Made by a program: the position numbers and the translations under genes
Part shown: positions 46,046 through 53,804 of the stretch, in pieces
How positions within the stretch are numbered: position 1 is the first letter of the stretch
How the letters are laid out: every line of letters starts with the position of its first letter
Notes under the pieces: generated by a model
Seen by the model: the letters and a program-made list of their open reading frames with translations, nothing else
The model's database searches: none
What the model was told of the DNA's origin: nothing
DNA from: an uncultured Pelagibacteraceae bacterium
GTDB taxonomy: Bacteria > Pseudomonadota > Alphaproteobacteria > Pelagibacterales > Pelagibacteraceae
Direction of reading: 5' to 3'
Assembly: GCA_902594675.1 (NCBI GenBank)
Contig: CACJNE010000001.1
Span: 145,548 to 199,353 of the forward strand
DNA length: 53,806 nt

Positions 46046-46504
46046 TTAATTTCTAACTATATTTTTTTGATTGAGTTTACTGATTTCAATTATTTTTGGG
46101 TTTTGTGCGCTATGAGGATGATTTTCTCCTGAGTAAATCTTAAGTTTGGACAATTGTTTTTTTGCTAAAGCTCCAGATGGTAACATTCTTTTTACTGCTA
46201 ATTTTAAAACTTCACTAGGCTTTTTCTCACTCAATTTTTCTGGCGTTATTTCCTTTATTCCACCAGGGTAACCAGTATGTCTATAATACTTTTTGTTTTG
46301 AAATTTATTTCCAGTAAATTTTATCTGGTCTACATTTTTTACAACAACAAAATCGCCATGGTCCATGTGAGGAGTAAATTTTGTTTTATTTTTGCCTCTT
46401 ATAATTTTTGATACAACTGTTGCAAGTCTACCAACTATGGCGCCTGCAGCGTCAATTTCAAACCACTCGCTATTTATCTCATCTTTTTTAACAAATTTTG
46501 TCAT
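46046..46504 (-). CDS. rplM: 50S ribosomal protein L13
   Basis: 152 aa. EWFEIDAAGAIVGRLATVVS, HMDHGDFVVVKNVDQIKFTG, YYRHTGYPGGIKE and VKRMLPSGALAKKQLSKLKIYSGENHPH (residues 108-135) are typical. I start at the Met at 46504; an upstream Met at 46543 adds 13 residues that match no L13 and would cover the -35 box. No Shine-Dalgarno is seen before the ATG. Confidence 0.97.
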   Translation of the reverse strand: MTKFVKKDEINSEWFEIDAAGAIVGRLATVVSKIIRGKNKTKFTPHMDHGDFVVVKNVDQIKFTGNKFQNKKYYRHTGYPGGIKEITPEKLSEKKPSEVLKLAVKRMLPSGALAKKQLSKLKIYSGENHPHSAQNPKIIEISKLNQKNIVRN

Positions 46505-46514
46505 GAATGCGGGA

Positions 46515-46543
46515 TTAATACTTATAATTACATATATTGTCAA
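46515..46543 (-). promoter_or_regulatory. Promoter of the rplM-rpsI operon
   Basis: A consensus -35 TTGACA (46538-46543, minus strand) and TATTAA (46515-46520) are 17 bases apart. The expected start of transcription is about 4 bases before the rplM ATG, so the mRNA could be almost leaderless. An alternative -10 further up would give a longer leader. Confidence 0.55.
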
Positions 46544-46548
46544 TTTAT

Positions 46549-46554
46549 TATATT
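46549..46554 (+). promoter_or_regulatory. Candidate -10 for the metY-type gene
   Basis: TATATT here, with ATTACA about 16 bases upstream as a weak -35, would start transcription near 46,562 and give a leader of about 88 bases that contains the whole SAM-V-like element. Confidence 0.3.
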
Positions 46555-46582
46555 TTTTTAGGACTTAATGGTTGATTGAATT

Positions 46583-46649
46583 ATGGGCATTTATTAGTAA
46601 TAATAACCTCTTTAAAAAGGAATTCTCTAAGCTAATAAAGGAGCCCCAA
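46583..46649 (+). promoter_or_regulatory. SAM-V-like riboswitch upstream of the metY-type gene
   Basis: A 5' GGGCATTTATTAG (46585-46597) and a 3' CTAAGCTAATAAAGGAGCCC (46627-46646) fit the SAM-V core as I recall it: P1 pairs GGGC (46585-46588) with GCCC (46643-46646), and TTAG (46594-46597) can pair with a CTAA to form the pseudoknot. A small CTTTAAAAAGG hairpin lies between. The AGGAG ribosome site (46639-46643) is inside the pseudoknot/P1 region, 6 bases before the ATG, so SAM binding would block translation. SAM-V elements are known from SAR11 metY-type leaders. Confidence 0.75.
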
Positions 46650-47981
46650 ATGAGTGATAAAAAAAAAGAATTAAAACCAAATACTTATAAATTCGATACG
46701 TTAAGCCTTCATGCTGGTTATCAGCCACATAAAAATGCTGGTTCAAGACAGGTGCCAATTTACCAAACTACATCATACCTGTTTGATGATGTTGACCATG
46801 CTGCTGCTCTGTTTAATTTAGAAAGAGGTGGACATATATATAGCAGAATTTCAAATCCAACAGTTGGTGTATTGGAAGAAAGAGTTGCCTCACTTGAAGG
46901 TGGTACAGCTGCATTAGCTACATCTTCAGGAATGAGTGCAATATTTTTAGCTGTAATGACATTGTGTGAAGCAGGTGATCACTTAGTTGTATCATCACAA
47001 TTATATGGAGGTACTGTAAATTTATTTAGGTTAACGTTACCTAAATTTGGTATTAAATGTACTTTTGTTAAGCCTAGAGACACAGAAGGTTTTAAAAAAG
47101 CAATTCAAAAAAATACGAAAGGAATTTTTGGAGAACTAGTTGGGAACCCAGGTAATGAGATAATGAACATGCCTGAAATCGCTAAAATCGCACATGAAGC
47201 GGGAATACCATTGATGGTTGATGCAACTTATCAAACTCCATATTTATGCAAACCCTTTGAACATGGCGCTGATATAGTAATTCATTCATTGACTAAATGG
47301 ATGGCTGGACATGGATCCTCAATGGCAGGAATATTAGTTGAAGGTGGAAAATTTGACTGGATGCAGAATGATAAATTTCCAACTATGACAAAACCTTATG
47401 AAGGTTATCATGGTTTATCTTTTGCTGAAGAATTTGGCCCAACAGCTTTTACAATGAAAGCTAGAGCTGAAGGTATGAGAGATTTTGGTCCTTGTTTAAG
47501 CCCCCAAAATGCGTGGAACGTATTACAAGGTATTGAGACTTTATCTGTAAGAATGAAAAAGCATTGTTCTAACGCAGAAGAGATGGTCAAATATTTAATG
47601 AGTCATGAAAGTGTTGCATGGGTATCGCATCCAAGTGTTCCTGATCACCCAGATCATGAGTTAGCAAAAAAACTTTTACCTAATGGAAGAGGTTCAATGA
47701 TAGCATTTGGTATTAAGGGAGGCAAAGAGGCAGGTGTGGCATTTATCAATAATGTAAAACTAGCATCTCACCTAGCAAATGTTGGAGATACTAGAACTTT
47801 GGTCATACATCCTGCATCAGGAACTCATTCACAAATGGATGAAGCAACTTTAAAATTTGCTGGACTTTCACATGATATGATAAGATTGTCAGTTGGTATT
47901 GAAGATATTGAAGATATCAAAAATGATTTCGAGGTTGGTTTTAGAGCTGCAAGAAAACCAAGACTTGTATCTAATCAATGA
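46650..47981 (+). CDS. metY: Cys/Met PLP-dependent enzyme, O-acetylhomoserine sulfhydrylase-like
   Basis: 443 aa. The fold is that of cystathionine gamma-synthase relatives: IYQTTSYLFDD, ERGGHIYSRISNPTVGVLEERVASLEGG (residues 62-89), then SSGMSAIFLAV, and K216 in VIHSLTKWMAGHGSSMAG as the PLP lysine. O-acetylhomoserine sulfhydrylases are 425-440 aa and share the start. The ATG at 46650 has a proper AGGAG; a Met at 46572 would run through the riboswitch. It most likely makes homocysteine from O-acyl-homoserine and sulfide. Overlaps the next gene by 4 bases (ATGA). Confidence 0.88.
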   Translation: MSDKKKELKPNTYKFDTLSLHAGYQPHKNAGSRQVPIYQTTSYLFDDVDHAAALFNLERGGHIYSRISNPTVGVLEERVASLEGGTAALATSSGMSAIFLAVMTLCEAGDHLVVSSQLYGGTVNLFRLTLPKFGIKCTFVKPRDTEGFKKAIQKNTKGIFGELVGNPGNEIMNMPEIAKIAHEAGIPLMVDATYQTPYLCKPFEHGADIVIHSLTKWMAGHGSSMAGILVEGGKFDWMQNDKFPTMTKPYEGYHGLSFAEEFGPTAFTMKARAEGMRDFGPCLSPQNAWNVLQGIETLSVRMKKHCSNAEEMVKYLMSHESVAWVSHPSVPDHPDHELAKKLLPNGRGSMIAFGIKGGKEAGVAFINNVKLASHLANVGDTRTLVIHPASGTHSQMDEATLKFAGLSHDMIRLSVGIEDIEDIKNDFEVGFRAARKPRLVSNQ

Positions 47982-48796
47982 AATTTAGAGTAAATAATAG
48001 CGAAGTTTATGCTTCTACAGGTGGAAGACCGTTTGACAAAAAAAAACCTTTAATAATATTTGTTCATGGAAGTGGGTTAACTCATATGACATGGGTTCTA
48101 CAAACTCGATATTTTGCATTCCACGGATATAATGCGCTAGCAGTAGATTTACCTGGTCACGGTCTTTCGGGAGGTGAGAGTTTAAAATCAATTGAAGAAA
48201 TGGCTGATTGGGTAAGTGCGGTAATTGATGCCGTTGGTCATAAAGAGGCCTCTTTAGTTGGTCACTCTCAGGGATGTTTAGTTACAGTGGAATGTACTTC
48301 AAGATACCCTGATAAGATTAAAACATTAAGTTTAATGGGAGGAGCTGGTGCAATACCAATGAACCCTCAATTACTTTCTTTAGCAGAAAATAACGATCCA
48401 AAAGCAGTAGATTTGATGATGGACTGGGCTCACGGCCCAGCAGGACATTTCGGTGGGCATCCAGTTCCTGGATTGTATCATATAAATACAGGAACAATGT
48501 TAGCAAAATCACGAACTATACAGAATACTCTTGGTGTTGATTTCAGAGCTTGTGACAATTATAAAAATGGTTTCGAAGCTGCAAAAAAAATTAAATGTCC
48601 TACATTATCGATTTTAGCAACTGATGATAAAATGTGTCCTGTTAAAGAAGGGAAGAAGTTAGCATCATTAATTGAGGGTAGTCAAGTTGATATTATTGAT
48701 AATTGTGGACATATGATGTTATTAGAAGAAGCAGATAGGGTTTTAACTGTACTCAAAAAATTCATAACTACTAATTATCCCCCATTATCAAGTTAA
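47978..48796 (+). CDS. Alpha/beta hydrolase
   Basis: 272 aa. The nucleophile S97 is in VGHSQGCL, the HG oxyanion region in FVHGSGLTHMTW, the Asp in LATDDKMCP, and the His in DNCGHMMLLEEA, so the triad is complete. It is coupled to the metY-type gene by ATGA and so shares its SAM control. It is too short and lacks the motif set of MetX, so it is probably not homoserine acetyltransferase. A role in splitting a thioester, ester or C-S compound that supplies sulfur or methyl groups is only inference. Confidence 0.85.
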   Translation: MKFRVNNSEVYASTGGRPFDKKKPLIIFVHGSGLTHMTWVLQTRYFAFHGYNALAVDLPGHGLSGGESLKSIEEMADWVSAVIDAVGHKEASLVGHSQGCLVTVECTSRYPDKIKTLSLMGGAGAIPMNPQLLSLAENNDPKAVDLMMDWAHGPAGHFGGHPVPGLYHINTGTMLAKSRTIQNTLGVDFRACDNYKNGFEAAKKIKCPTLSILATDDKMCPVKEGKKLASLIEGSQVDIIDNCGHMMLLEEADRVLTVLKKFITTNYPPLSS

Positions 48797-48804
48797 ATTT
48801 TAGC

Positions 48805-48833
48805 TTGATTGTATATTTTCATTAAAGTTAAAT
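48805..48833 (+). promoter_or_regulatory. Promoter of the second Cys/Met PLP gene
   Basis: TTGATT (48805-48810) and TTAAAT (48828-48833) are 17 bases apart. Transcription would begin near 48,840, leaving an 18-base leader with AAGGGG 5 bases ahead of the ATG at 48858. There is no space for a second riboswitch in such a leader. Confidence 0.45.
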
Positions 48834-48857
48834 ACCATTTTAAACAGAAGGGGAAAA

Positions 48858-50183
48858 ATGAGTAAAAATAAAAATCCAGAAACTATCGCTTTACATGGTG
48901 GCGATTACAGAAGTGATCCAGCTACTACAGCTGTAGCAGTACCACTTTATAGAACAACTTCTTATCAATTTAATGATACAGATCATGCAGCAAATTTATT
49001 TGCTCTCAAAGAATTTGGAAACATATACACAAGAATTATGAATCCAACAAACGATGTTTTAGAAAAAAGAGTTGCAGCTTTAGAAGGTGGATTAGCTGCC
49101 GTAACTGTAGGATCAGGACAAGCAGCTTCAACATTTGCAATTATGAATGTTTGTCAATCGGGTGACAATTTTATTAGTTCTACTGACTTATATGGAGGAA
49201 CCGTAAACTTATTCACGCATACCCTTAAAAAATTGGGTATAGAATGTAGGTATGCTGACCCATCAGATCCTAGTAACTTTGAAAAATTAATTGATGATAA
49301 AACAAGATGTTTTTATGCAGAAACTTTACCTAATCCTTATTTGAGAGTATTTCCAATTAAAGAAGTTTCTGACATAGGTAGAAAACATAACATACCATTA
49401 ATTATGGATAACACTGCATCGCCTGTAATATGCAAACCAATTGAACATGGAGCTGCAGTGGTCGTACATTCGTTAACTAAATTTATAGGTGGACATGGAA
49501 CTGTAATTGGGGGGTGTCTTGTAGATGGTGGTAATTTTGACTGGACAAAAGATCCAAAAAGACAACCTTTATTTAATGAGCCTGATGCTAGTTATGGTGG
49601 AGCTAAATGGGGTGAAGTAGTACCACAATTAACAGGAGCGAACGTTTCATTTGCTGTAAGAGCAAGAGTTTGTCTTTTGAGAGATTTGGGGGCTCCTTTA
49701 GCACCAGATAATGCATGGGGTATAATCCAAGGATTAGAAACTGCACCTTTAAGAATGAAGCAACATTGCTCAAACGCAGAAAAAGCTGTTGCATTCTTAC
49801 AAAAACACAAAAATGTAGCTAGAGTAATATATCCTACACTACATGAAGGTGAAATTGCAGCAAGATCTAAGAAATATCTTAAAGGTGGAAATGGTGCGTT
49901 AGTTGGTATTGAAGTAAAAGGAGGTGTTGAGGCTGGTAAAAAATTTATTGAGGCTCTAAAAATGTTTTACCATGTTGCAAATATTGGCGACGCAAGAAGT
50001 TTAGCTATTCATCCTGCAACAACAACACACAGTCAATTAACAGAGGAAGAATTATTAGCAGCAGGTGTCACACCAGGTTATGTTAGACTCTCTATTGGTA
50101 TAGAACATCCTGATGATATAATAGCTGATCTAGATCAAGCTCTAGGTGCTTCTGGAAAACCTAGTTTGAAGGCTGTAAGTTAG
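48858..50183 (+). CDS. Cys/Met PLP-dependent enzyme (second paralogue, methionine gamma-lyase/OAH sulfhydrylase type)
   Basis: 441 aa, clearly related to the gene at 46,650. IALHGGDYRSDP, YRTTSYQFNDTDHAANLFAL, IYTRIMNPTNDVLEKRVAAL and VGSGQAASTFAI are intact; the PLP lysine is K208 in VVHSLTKFIGGHGTVIGG, and SIGIEHPDDIIADLDQAL ends the fold. OAH sulfhydrylase is the closest fit by length; methionine gamma-lyase or cystathionine gamma-synthase are alternatives. It has its own promoter without riboswitch. The last 23 bases overlap ctaA on the other strand. Confidence 0.85.
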   Translation: MSKNKNPETIALHGGDYRSDPATTAVAVPLYRTTSYQFNDTDHAANLFALKEFGNIYTRIMNPTNDVLEKRVAALEGGLAAVTVGSGQAASTFAIMNVCQSGDNFISSTDLYGGTVNLFTHTLKKLGIECRYADPSDPSNFEKLIDDKTRCFYAETLPNPYLRVFPIKEVSDIGRKHNIPLIMDNTASPVICKPIEHGAAVVVHSLTKFIGGHGTVIGGCLVDGGNFDWTKDPKRQPLFNEPDASYGGAKWGEVVPQLTGANVSFAVRARVCLLRDLGAPLAPDNAWGIIQGLETAPLRMKQHCSNAEKAVAFLQKHKNVARVIYPTLHEGEIAARSKKYLKGGNGALVGIEVKGGVEAGKKFIEALKMFYHVANIGDARSLAIHPATTTHSQLTEEELLAAGVTPGYVRLSIGIEHPDDIIADLDQALGASGKPSLKAVS

Positions 50184-51192
50184 ACCTAGTATTTATAAAT
50201 AAAAAATAGATACAAGAGCTTACTAAAAAAATTGAACTTATTTGGTGCATAGACGCAATTGTGATCTGTGCACCATATAATAGAGTTAATATACCTAGTA
50301 TAATTTGTAAAATAATAAAAAAACCCAAAACATTTACAGATTTGTACAAACCCTTGACCTTGTTTATTTTAACATTAAAAAAAATGTAAAGATAAAATAA
50401 TCCAATTAAGTATGCTAAATTTCTATGAATAAATTGAACAAGAGAAGGATCACTGAAAGCAGAAATTTGAAATAAATTTGTAAGATTATTATCATCAGGA
50501 AAAAAAGAATTCCCCATTAAAGGCCAAGAGTTATAAATTTTACCAGCATCCATGCCTGAAACAAATGCGCCTATGGCAATTTGAAAAAATATTAATAAAA
50601 GAAATGTAAATGGCAAAAAAGGGTTGATTGTTTTTTGATTTAATGTTGTGACTTTGATATTCAGATAGTTCCAGAAAATCAATGATAAAATGATAAATGC
50701 AATTAATAGGTGTACAGATAATCTAAAATGACTTACATCTACTCTGTCAACTAGACCACTACTTACCATATACCAACCAATAAAACCTTGAAAACAAATT
50801 AATAAAAATATGAAATACAGGGTTAATAATTTTCTAAATTTAACTATGAAAGTAAAATAAATTAATGGAATTAAGAAAGAAATACCAATTAATCTTCCTA
50901 GAAATCTGTGAGCCCACTCCCACCAAAAAATTACTTTAAATTCATCCATACTCATATCGTAATTTTGTAGTTTAAATTCAGGAATTTCTTTATATAAATC
51001 GAAATACATAACCCATTGTGAACTATTTAATGGAGGTAAAAAACCAGAGAATAACTGCCATTGAGTAATTGATAATCCAGAATCAGTTAATCTTGTAAGT
51101 CCACCAACAATTATCATTACTGAAATAATCAAAAACATAAACATTAACCATGAAGATATTTGATTATTAACTTTAAGATTTTCGCTATACAT
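50161..51192 (-). CDS. ctaA: Heme A synthase (CtaA/COX15)
   Basis: 343 aa with about eight membrane helices. It oxidises heme O to heme A for cytochrome c oxidase. The four conserved helix histidines are visible: EWAHRFLGR, FRLSVHLLIAF, QFIHRNLAYL and ASMHQISS. The N-terminus MIIVGGLTRLTDSGLSITQW is the COX15 signature. The divergent chorismate-mutase gene starts 43 bases upstream. Confidence 0.97.
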   Translation of the reverse strand: MYSENLKVNNQISSWLMFMFLIISVMIIVGGLTRLTDSGLSITQWQLFSGFLPPLNSSQWVMYFDLYKEIPEFKLQNYDMSMDEFKVIFWWEWAHRFLGRLIGISFLIPLIYFTFIVKFRKLLTLYFIFLLICFQGFIGWYMVSSGLVDRVDVSHFRLSVHLLIAFIILSLIFWNYLNIKVTTLNQKTINPFLPFTFLLLIFFQIAIGAFVSGMDAGKIYNSWPLMGNSFFPDDNNLTNLFQISAFSDPSLVQFIHRNLAYLIGLFYLYIFFNVKINKVKGLYKSVNVLGFFIILQIILGILTLLYGAQITIASMHQISSIFLVSSCIYFLFINTRSNLQPSN

Positions 51193-51235
51193 AAGCGGAT
51201 AAATATAATATTTTTTGAATTATCCAATTATATAA

Positions 51236-51529
51236 ATGTCGCCATTAAAAAAAAAAAAACTCAATAAAATAAGATCTGATTTGGATAAACTTGATAACTC
51301 ATTAATTAAAATTATAAAAAAAAGGACTAGCTTAGTCAAAAAAGTATTATCTCTAAAAGAAAAAAAAAATCAAATCGTAGATCAAGAGCGAATAAATTTA
51401 ATACTAAAAAATATTAAAAAAAAATCGATTAAAAATAAAATTGACCCAAAGATTACAAATAAAATTTGGAAGAATATGATATATGCATATATAGATTTTG
51501 AACGTAGAAATTTTAAAAGAAGAAAGTAA
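51236..51529 (+). CDS. Chorismate mutase, AroQ-type domain
   Basis: 97 aa helical protein. LNKIRSDLDKLDNSLIKIIKKR matches the AroQ helix 1 (residues 8-29, with Arg and the Asp-Asn turn), VLSLKEKKNQIVDQERINLIL the second, and NKIWKNMIYAYIDFE the third. It converts chorismate to prephenate for Phe and Tyr. It is a stand-alone enzyme, not fused to PheA or DAHP synthase. Very lysine-rich. It ends one base before rpmG. Confidence 0.82.
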   Translation: MSPLKKKKLNKIRSDLDKLDNSLIKIIKKRTSLVKKVLSLKEKKNQIVDQERINLILKNIKKKSIKNKIDPKITNKIWKNMIYAYIDFERRNFKRRK

Positions 51530-51530
51530 T

Positions 51531-51722
51531 TTATTTACTGTGTGGAGGTAGTTTCTTCTCTACAAAGACCTCATGTTTTCTTGTAGCTGGATTATATTTT
51601 TTTGCTTTTAATTTAATCTTGGCTTTTTCACCACCTGCAGGTTTTTTTACATAATAAAAAAAAGGACTATCTGGTTTTGTCTCAGGGACTAACCTTACTT
51701 TAATATGTGTTTTTTTTGCCAT
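51531..51722 (-). CDS. rpmG: 50S ribosomal protein L33
   Basis: 63 aa, short ribosomal protein. THIKVRLVPETKPDSPFFYYVKK at residues 5-27 and KLKAKKYNPATRKHEVFVEKKLP at 37-59 match L33 (KKYDPxxRKH). Zinc cysteines are missing, as in the zinc-free type of Gram-negatives. The 5' end overlaps the MerR gene by 23 bases. Confidence 0.93.
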   Translation of the reverse strand: MAKKTHIKVRLVPETKPDSPFFYYVKKPAGGEKAKIKLKAKKYNPATRKHEVFVEKKLPPHSK

Positions 51723-52095
51723 CTGTTTTTTTAAATTCTGTTATAATTTTTTTTATTCTTATAATTTTTGATTTAATTATGTTTTTCTGGTTTATAGAGG
51801 TATTGTAAAATTCGTCAATATCTGAATTTTCAGAATTTAGAACCTTTTTAACACCATTTAATGTCATACCTTTATCTTTTAGCAAGTATTTAATTTTTTT
51901 TAAAATATTAATCGAATTTTCATCATAGTATCTTCTGTTACCAGTAAAAATTTTTGGTTTAATTTGTTTAAATTCTTTTTCCCAAAAACGAATAGTATGA
52001 GTAGATAATGATCCTTTTTTTTTATTTATGAGATTTAATATTTTAGCCACTTCTCCAATAGTTTTATATTTACTATTATCCTTAAATCTAATCAT
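51700..52095 (-). CDS. MerR family transcriptional regulator
   Basis: 131 aa. An N-terminal winged helix reads YKTIGEVAKILNL, TIRFWEKEFKQIKPKIF and GNRRYYDENSINILKKI (about residues 10-70); the helix that follows has LLKDKGMTLNGVKKVL. There is no C-terminal sensor domain or metal cysteines, only a 40-residue basic helix. The gene is often found behind ihfA in alphaproteobacteria. Overlaps ihfA by 8 bases and rpmG by 23. Confidence 0.92.
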   Translation of the reverse strand: MIRFKDNSKYKTIGEVAKILNLINKKKGSLSTHTIRFWEKEFKQIKPKIFTGNRRYYDENSINILKKIKYLLKDKGMTLNGVKKVLNSENSDIDEFYNTSINQKNIIKSKIIRIKKIITEFKKTDGKKNTY

Positions 52096-52381
52096 TATTG
52101 TTAATATATTTCTTAAATTCTTTAGAAGCTTTAAATAAAATTACATTTCGTTCAGAAATAATTTTTTCTTCCTTTGTTTTTGGATTTCTGCCAATTCTTT
52201 GTTTTTTTTTTCTCAAAATAAAAGTACCAAATTTAGCTATTTTTACTTTTTTATGTTTTAAAATGTTTTTTAGTATTATTTCAAAAATATCTTCTAACAA
52301 ATTTTCACTTATATTTTTTGAGAAACCTATCTGCATATATATTGAATTGATTATTTCTTTTTTTGTTAAATTTATTCTCAT
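52088..52381 (-). CDS. ihfA: Integration host factor alpha subunit
   Basis: 97 aa HU/IHF fold. LTKKEIINSIYMQIGFS starts the first helix, ILKHKKVKIAKFGTFILRKKK is the saddle, and GRNPKTKEEKIISERNVILFKASKEFKKYI the DNA arm (residues 64-93) with the GRNP tip. IHF bends DNA at promoters and integration sites; it could act with the tyrosine recombinase at 38,558 but that is only inference. It follows plsX directly with no fabH between. Confidence 0.95.
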   Translation of the reverse strand: MRINLTKKEIINSIYMQIGFSKNISENLLEDIFEIILKNILKHKKVKIAKFGTFILRKKKQRIGRNPKTKEEKIISERNVILFKASKEFKKYINNND

Positions 52382-53389
52382 TTAATTTATATTTTCTTTT
52401 ATTTGTTCAATTAATTTTCCTCGAATAGTTTTTTCACAAACTTTTAAAGAATTAGCAAATCCAATTGAGTCAGTAGAACCATGACTTTTAATTACAGGTT
52501 TATCTAAACCAAGTAATATCGCACCATTATACATCCTTGGATCTAATTTATTTTTAAAATCTTTCAAGTTCTTAAAATTTAATAATGATGATAACTTTCC
52601 AATCATTGAAGAAGAGAGGGCTTTTTTTAATTCACTTATTATAAAATTCGAGGTACCTTCTGCGGTTTTTAGAGCTATATTTCCTGTAAATCCATCAGCA
52701 ACTATAACATTTACATCTCCTTCCATTATATTGTTGCCTTCAATATAACCCATGAAATCGAATAGAGTATATTTATTTTCATTTAGATATTGATATGTAT
52801 CTTTTATTGTAGCGTTACCTTTCATTTCTTCAGAGCCAATATTAAGTAAAGCGACTTGAGGTTTATCTTTATCATACAATGCTTTATGTAATGCAGACCC
52901 CATTATTGAGAAATCTACTAAATTTTTAGAATTACATTCTATATTTGCACCTAGATCTAATACAACATTCATACCCTTTTTGCTTGGCCAAAGTGCTGAT
53001 AAGGCTGGCTTGTCTATATTCTCTATCATTTTTAAATTTAATTTTGATATTAAAAAAAGTGCCCCGGTGTTTCCTGCGGAAACTATGGCATGCGCATCAT
53101 CTTTCTTTAAAGATTCAATGGCCATCCATAAGCTTGTGCCCTTACCTCTTTTTGCAGCAGATAAAGCTGTATCTTCTCCTTGAACGGTTTGATTTGTGTG
53201 AATAAGACTATATCTATTTTTAGATAAATTATTTTTTTTAATAATCGGCTCAATTAATTCTTTGTTGCCAAAAATCTTATAATTTACATCTTTGCTTTCC
53301 TCAGAATGCAAAGATATTCCATCAATTACTTTATTAGGTGAATCATCACCACCCATTGCGTCAATGGCAATAATTATTGGGTTAATCAT
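52382..53389 (-). CDS. plsX: Phosphate acyltransferase PlsX
   Basis: 335 aa. PlsX makes acyl-phosphate from acyl-ACP for phospholipid synthesis. IAIDAMGGDDSPNKVIDG at the N-terminus, SAGNTGALFLISKL, VLDLGANIECNSKNLVDFS and VADGFTGNIALKTAEG fit. It lies five bases after rpmF and abuts ihfA. In most alphaproteobacteria fabH is the next gene; here it is not. Confidence 0.97.
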   Translation of the reverse strand: MINPIIIAIDAMGGDDSPNKVIDGISLHSEESKDVNYKIFGNKELIEPIIKKNNLSKNRYSLIHTNQTVQGEDTALSAAKRGKGTSLWMAIESLKKDDAHAIVSAGNTGALFLISKLNLKMIENIDKPALSALWPSKKGMNVVLDLGANIECNSKNLVDFSIMGSALHKALYDKDKPQVALLNIGSEEMKGNATIKDTYQYLNENKYTLFDFMGYIEGNNIMEGDVNVIVADGFTGNIALKTAEGTSNFIISELKKALSSSMIGKLSSLLNFKNLKDFKNKLDPRMYNGAILLGLDKPVIKSHGSTDSIGFANSLKVCEKTIRGKLIEQIKENIN

Positions 53390-53394
53390 ATTAA

Positions 53395-53574
53395 CTATTC
53401 TTTAGGATCTATTACTTGTCGTCCTTTGTAAAAGCCAGTTTTTAGATCAAGGTGGTGAGATAATCTGTACTCACCAGATTTTTTGTCTTCAATTATATTT
53501 TTAGACGATACTTTTAAATGTGATCTTCTCTTGCCAGATCTTGATCTTGTAGTTTTTCGTTTAGGTACAGCCAT
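53395..53574 (-). CDS. rpmF: 50S ribosomal protein L32
   Basis: 59 aa, start ATG at 53574. It begins [19 protein letters not shown], the L32 signature, and continues with a variable middle that ends QVIDPKE. The zinc cysteines of some L32 proteins are absent. Two bases separate it from the unknown upstream gene, and it precedes plsX as in most bacteria. Confidence 0.95.
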   Translation of the reverse strand: MAVPKRKTTRSRSGKRRSHLKVSSKNIIEDKKSGEYRLSHHLDLKTGFYKGRQVIDPKE

Positions 53575-53576
53575 AA

Positions 53577-53804
53577 TTAAAATTTATTTTCTAATATATC
53601 TTTTGTGAAGATTTTTAAAGAGTTTTTTGATAGAAAATCACTATATTTATCGAAATATTTTACAAATAAATCATTATCTTCTTTAATATTCATAAAACTA
53701 GCCATTAAGGCTATTTTTTCAAATTCTTTTAAACTATTCCATTTTTCTATTTTTTCTAATATTGAATAGAAAAGATTGACATAGTCTTTCATTTTTTTGT
53801 TCAC
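53577..53804 (-). CDS. Hypothetical protein, possibly cut by the window edge
   Basis: 75 residues visible from a GTG at 53804; ATG at 53792 is another start. The frame stays open to the window end, so the true start could be outside. The sequence is helical and charged ([20 protein letters not shown], then [18 protein letters not shown]) with no motif I recognise. It is two bases from rpmF and could be the tail of a gene often found there (a YceD/DUF177 homologue is usual), but the residues seen do not match DUF177. Confidence 0.45.
   Translation of the reverse strand: MNKKMKDYVNLFYSILEKIEKWNSLKEFEKIALMASFMNIKEDNDLFVKYFDKYSDFLSKNSLKIFTKDILENKF

Noticed and set aside
48797..48857. A second SAM riboswitch before the 48,858 gene
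   Set aside because: The leader has no GCTAA...AAGG core or P1 pair and is explained by a promoter and a short leader.
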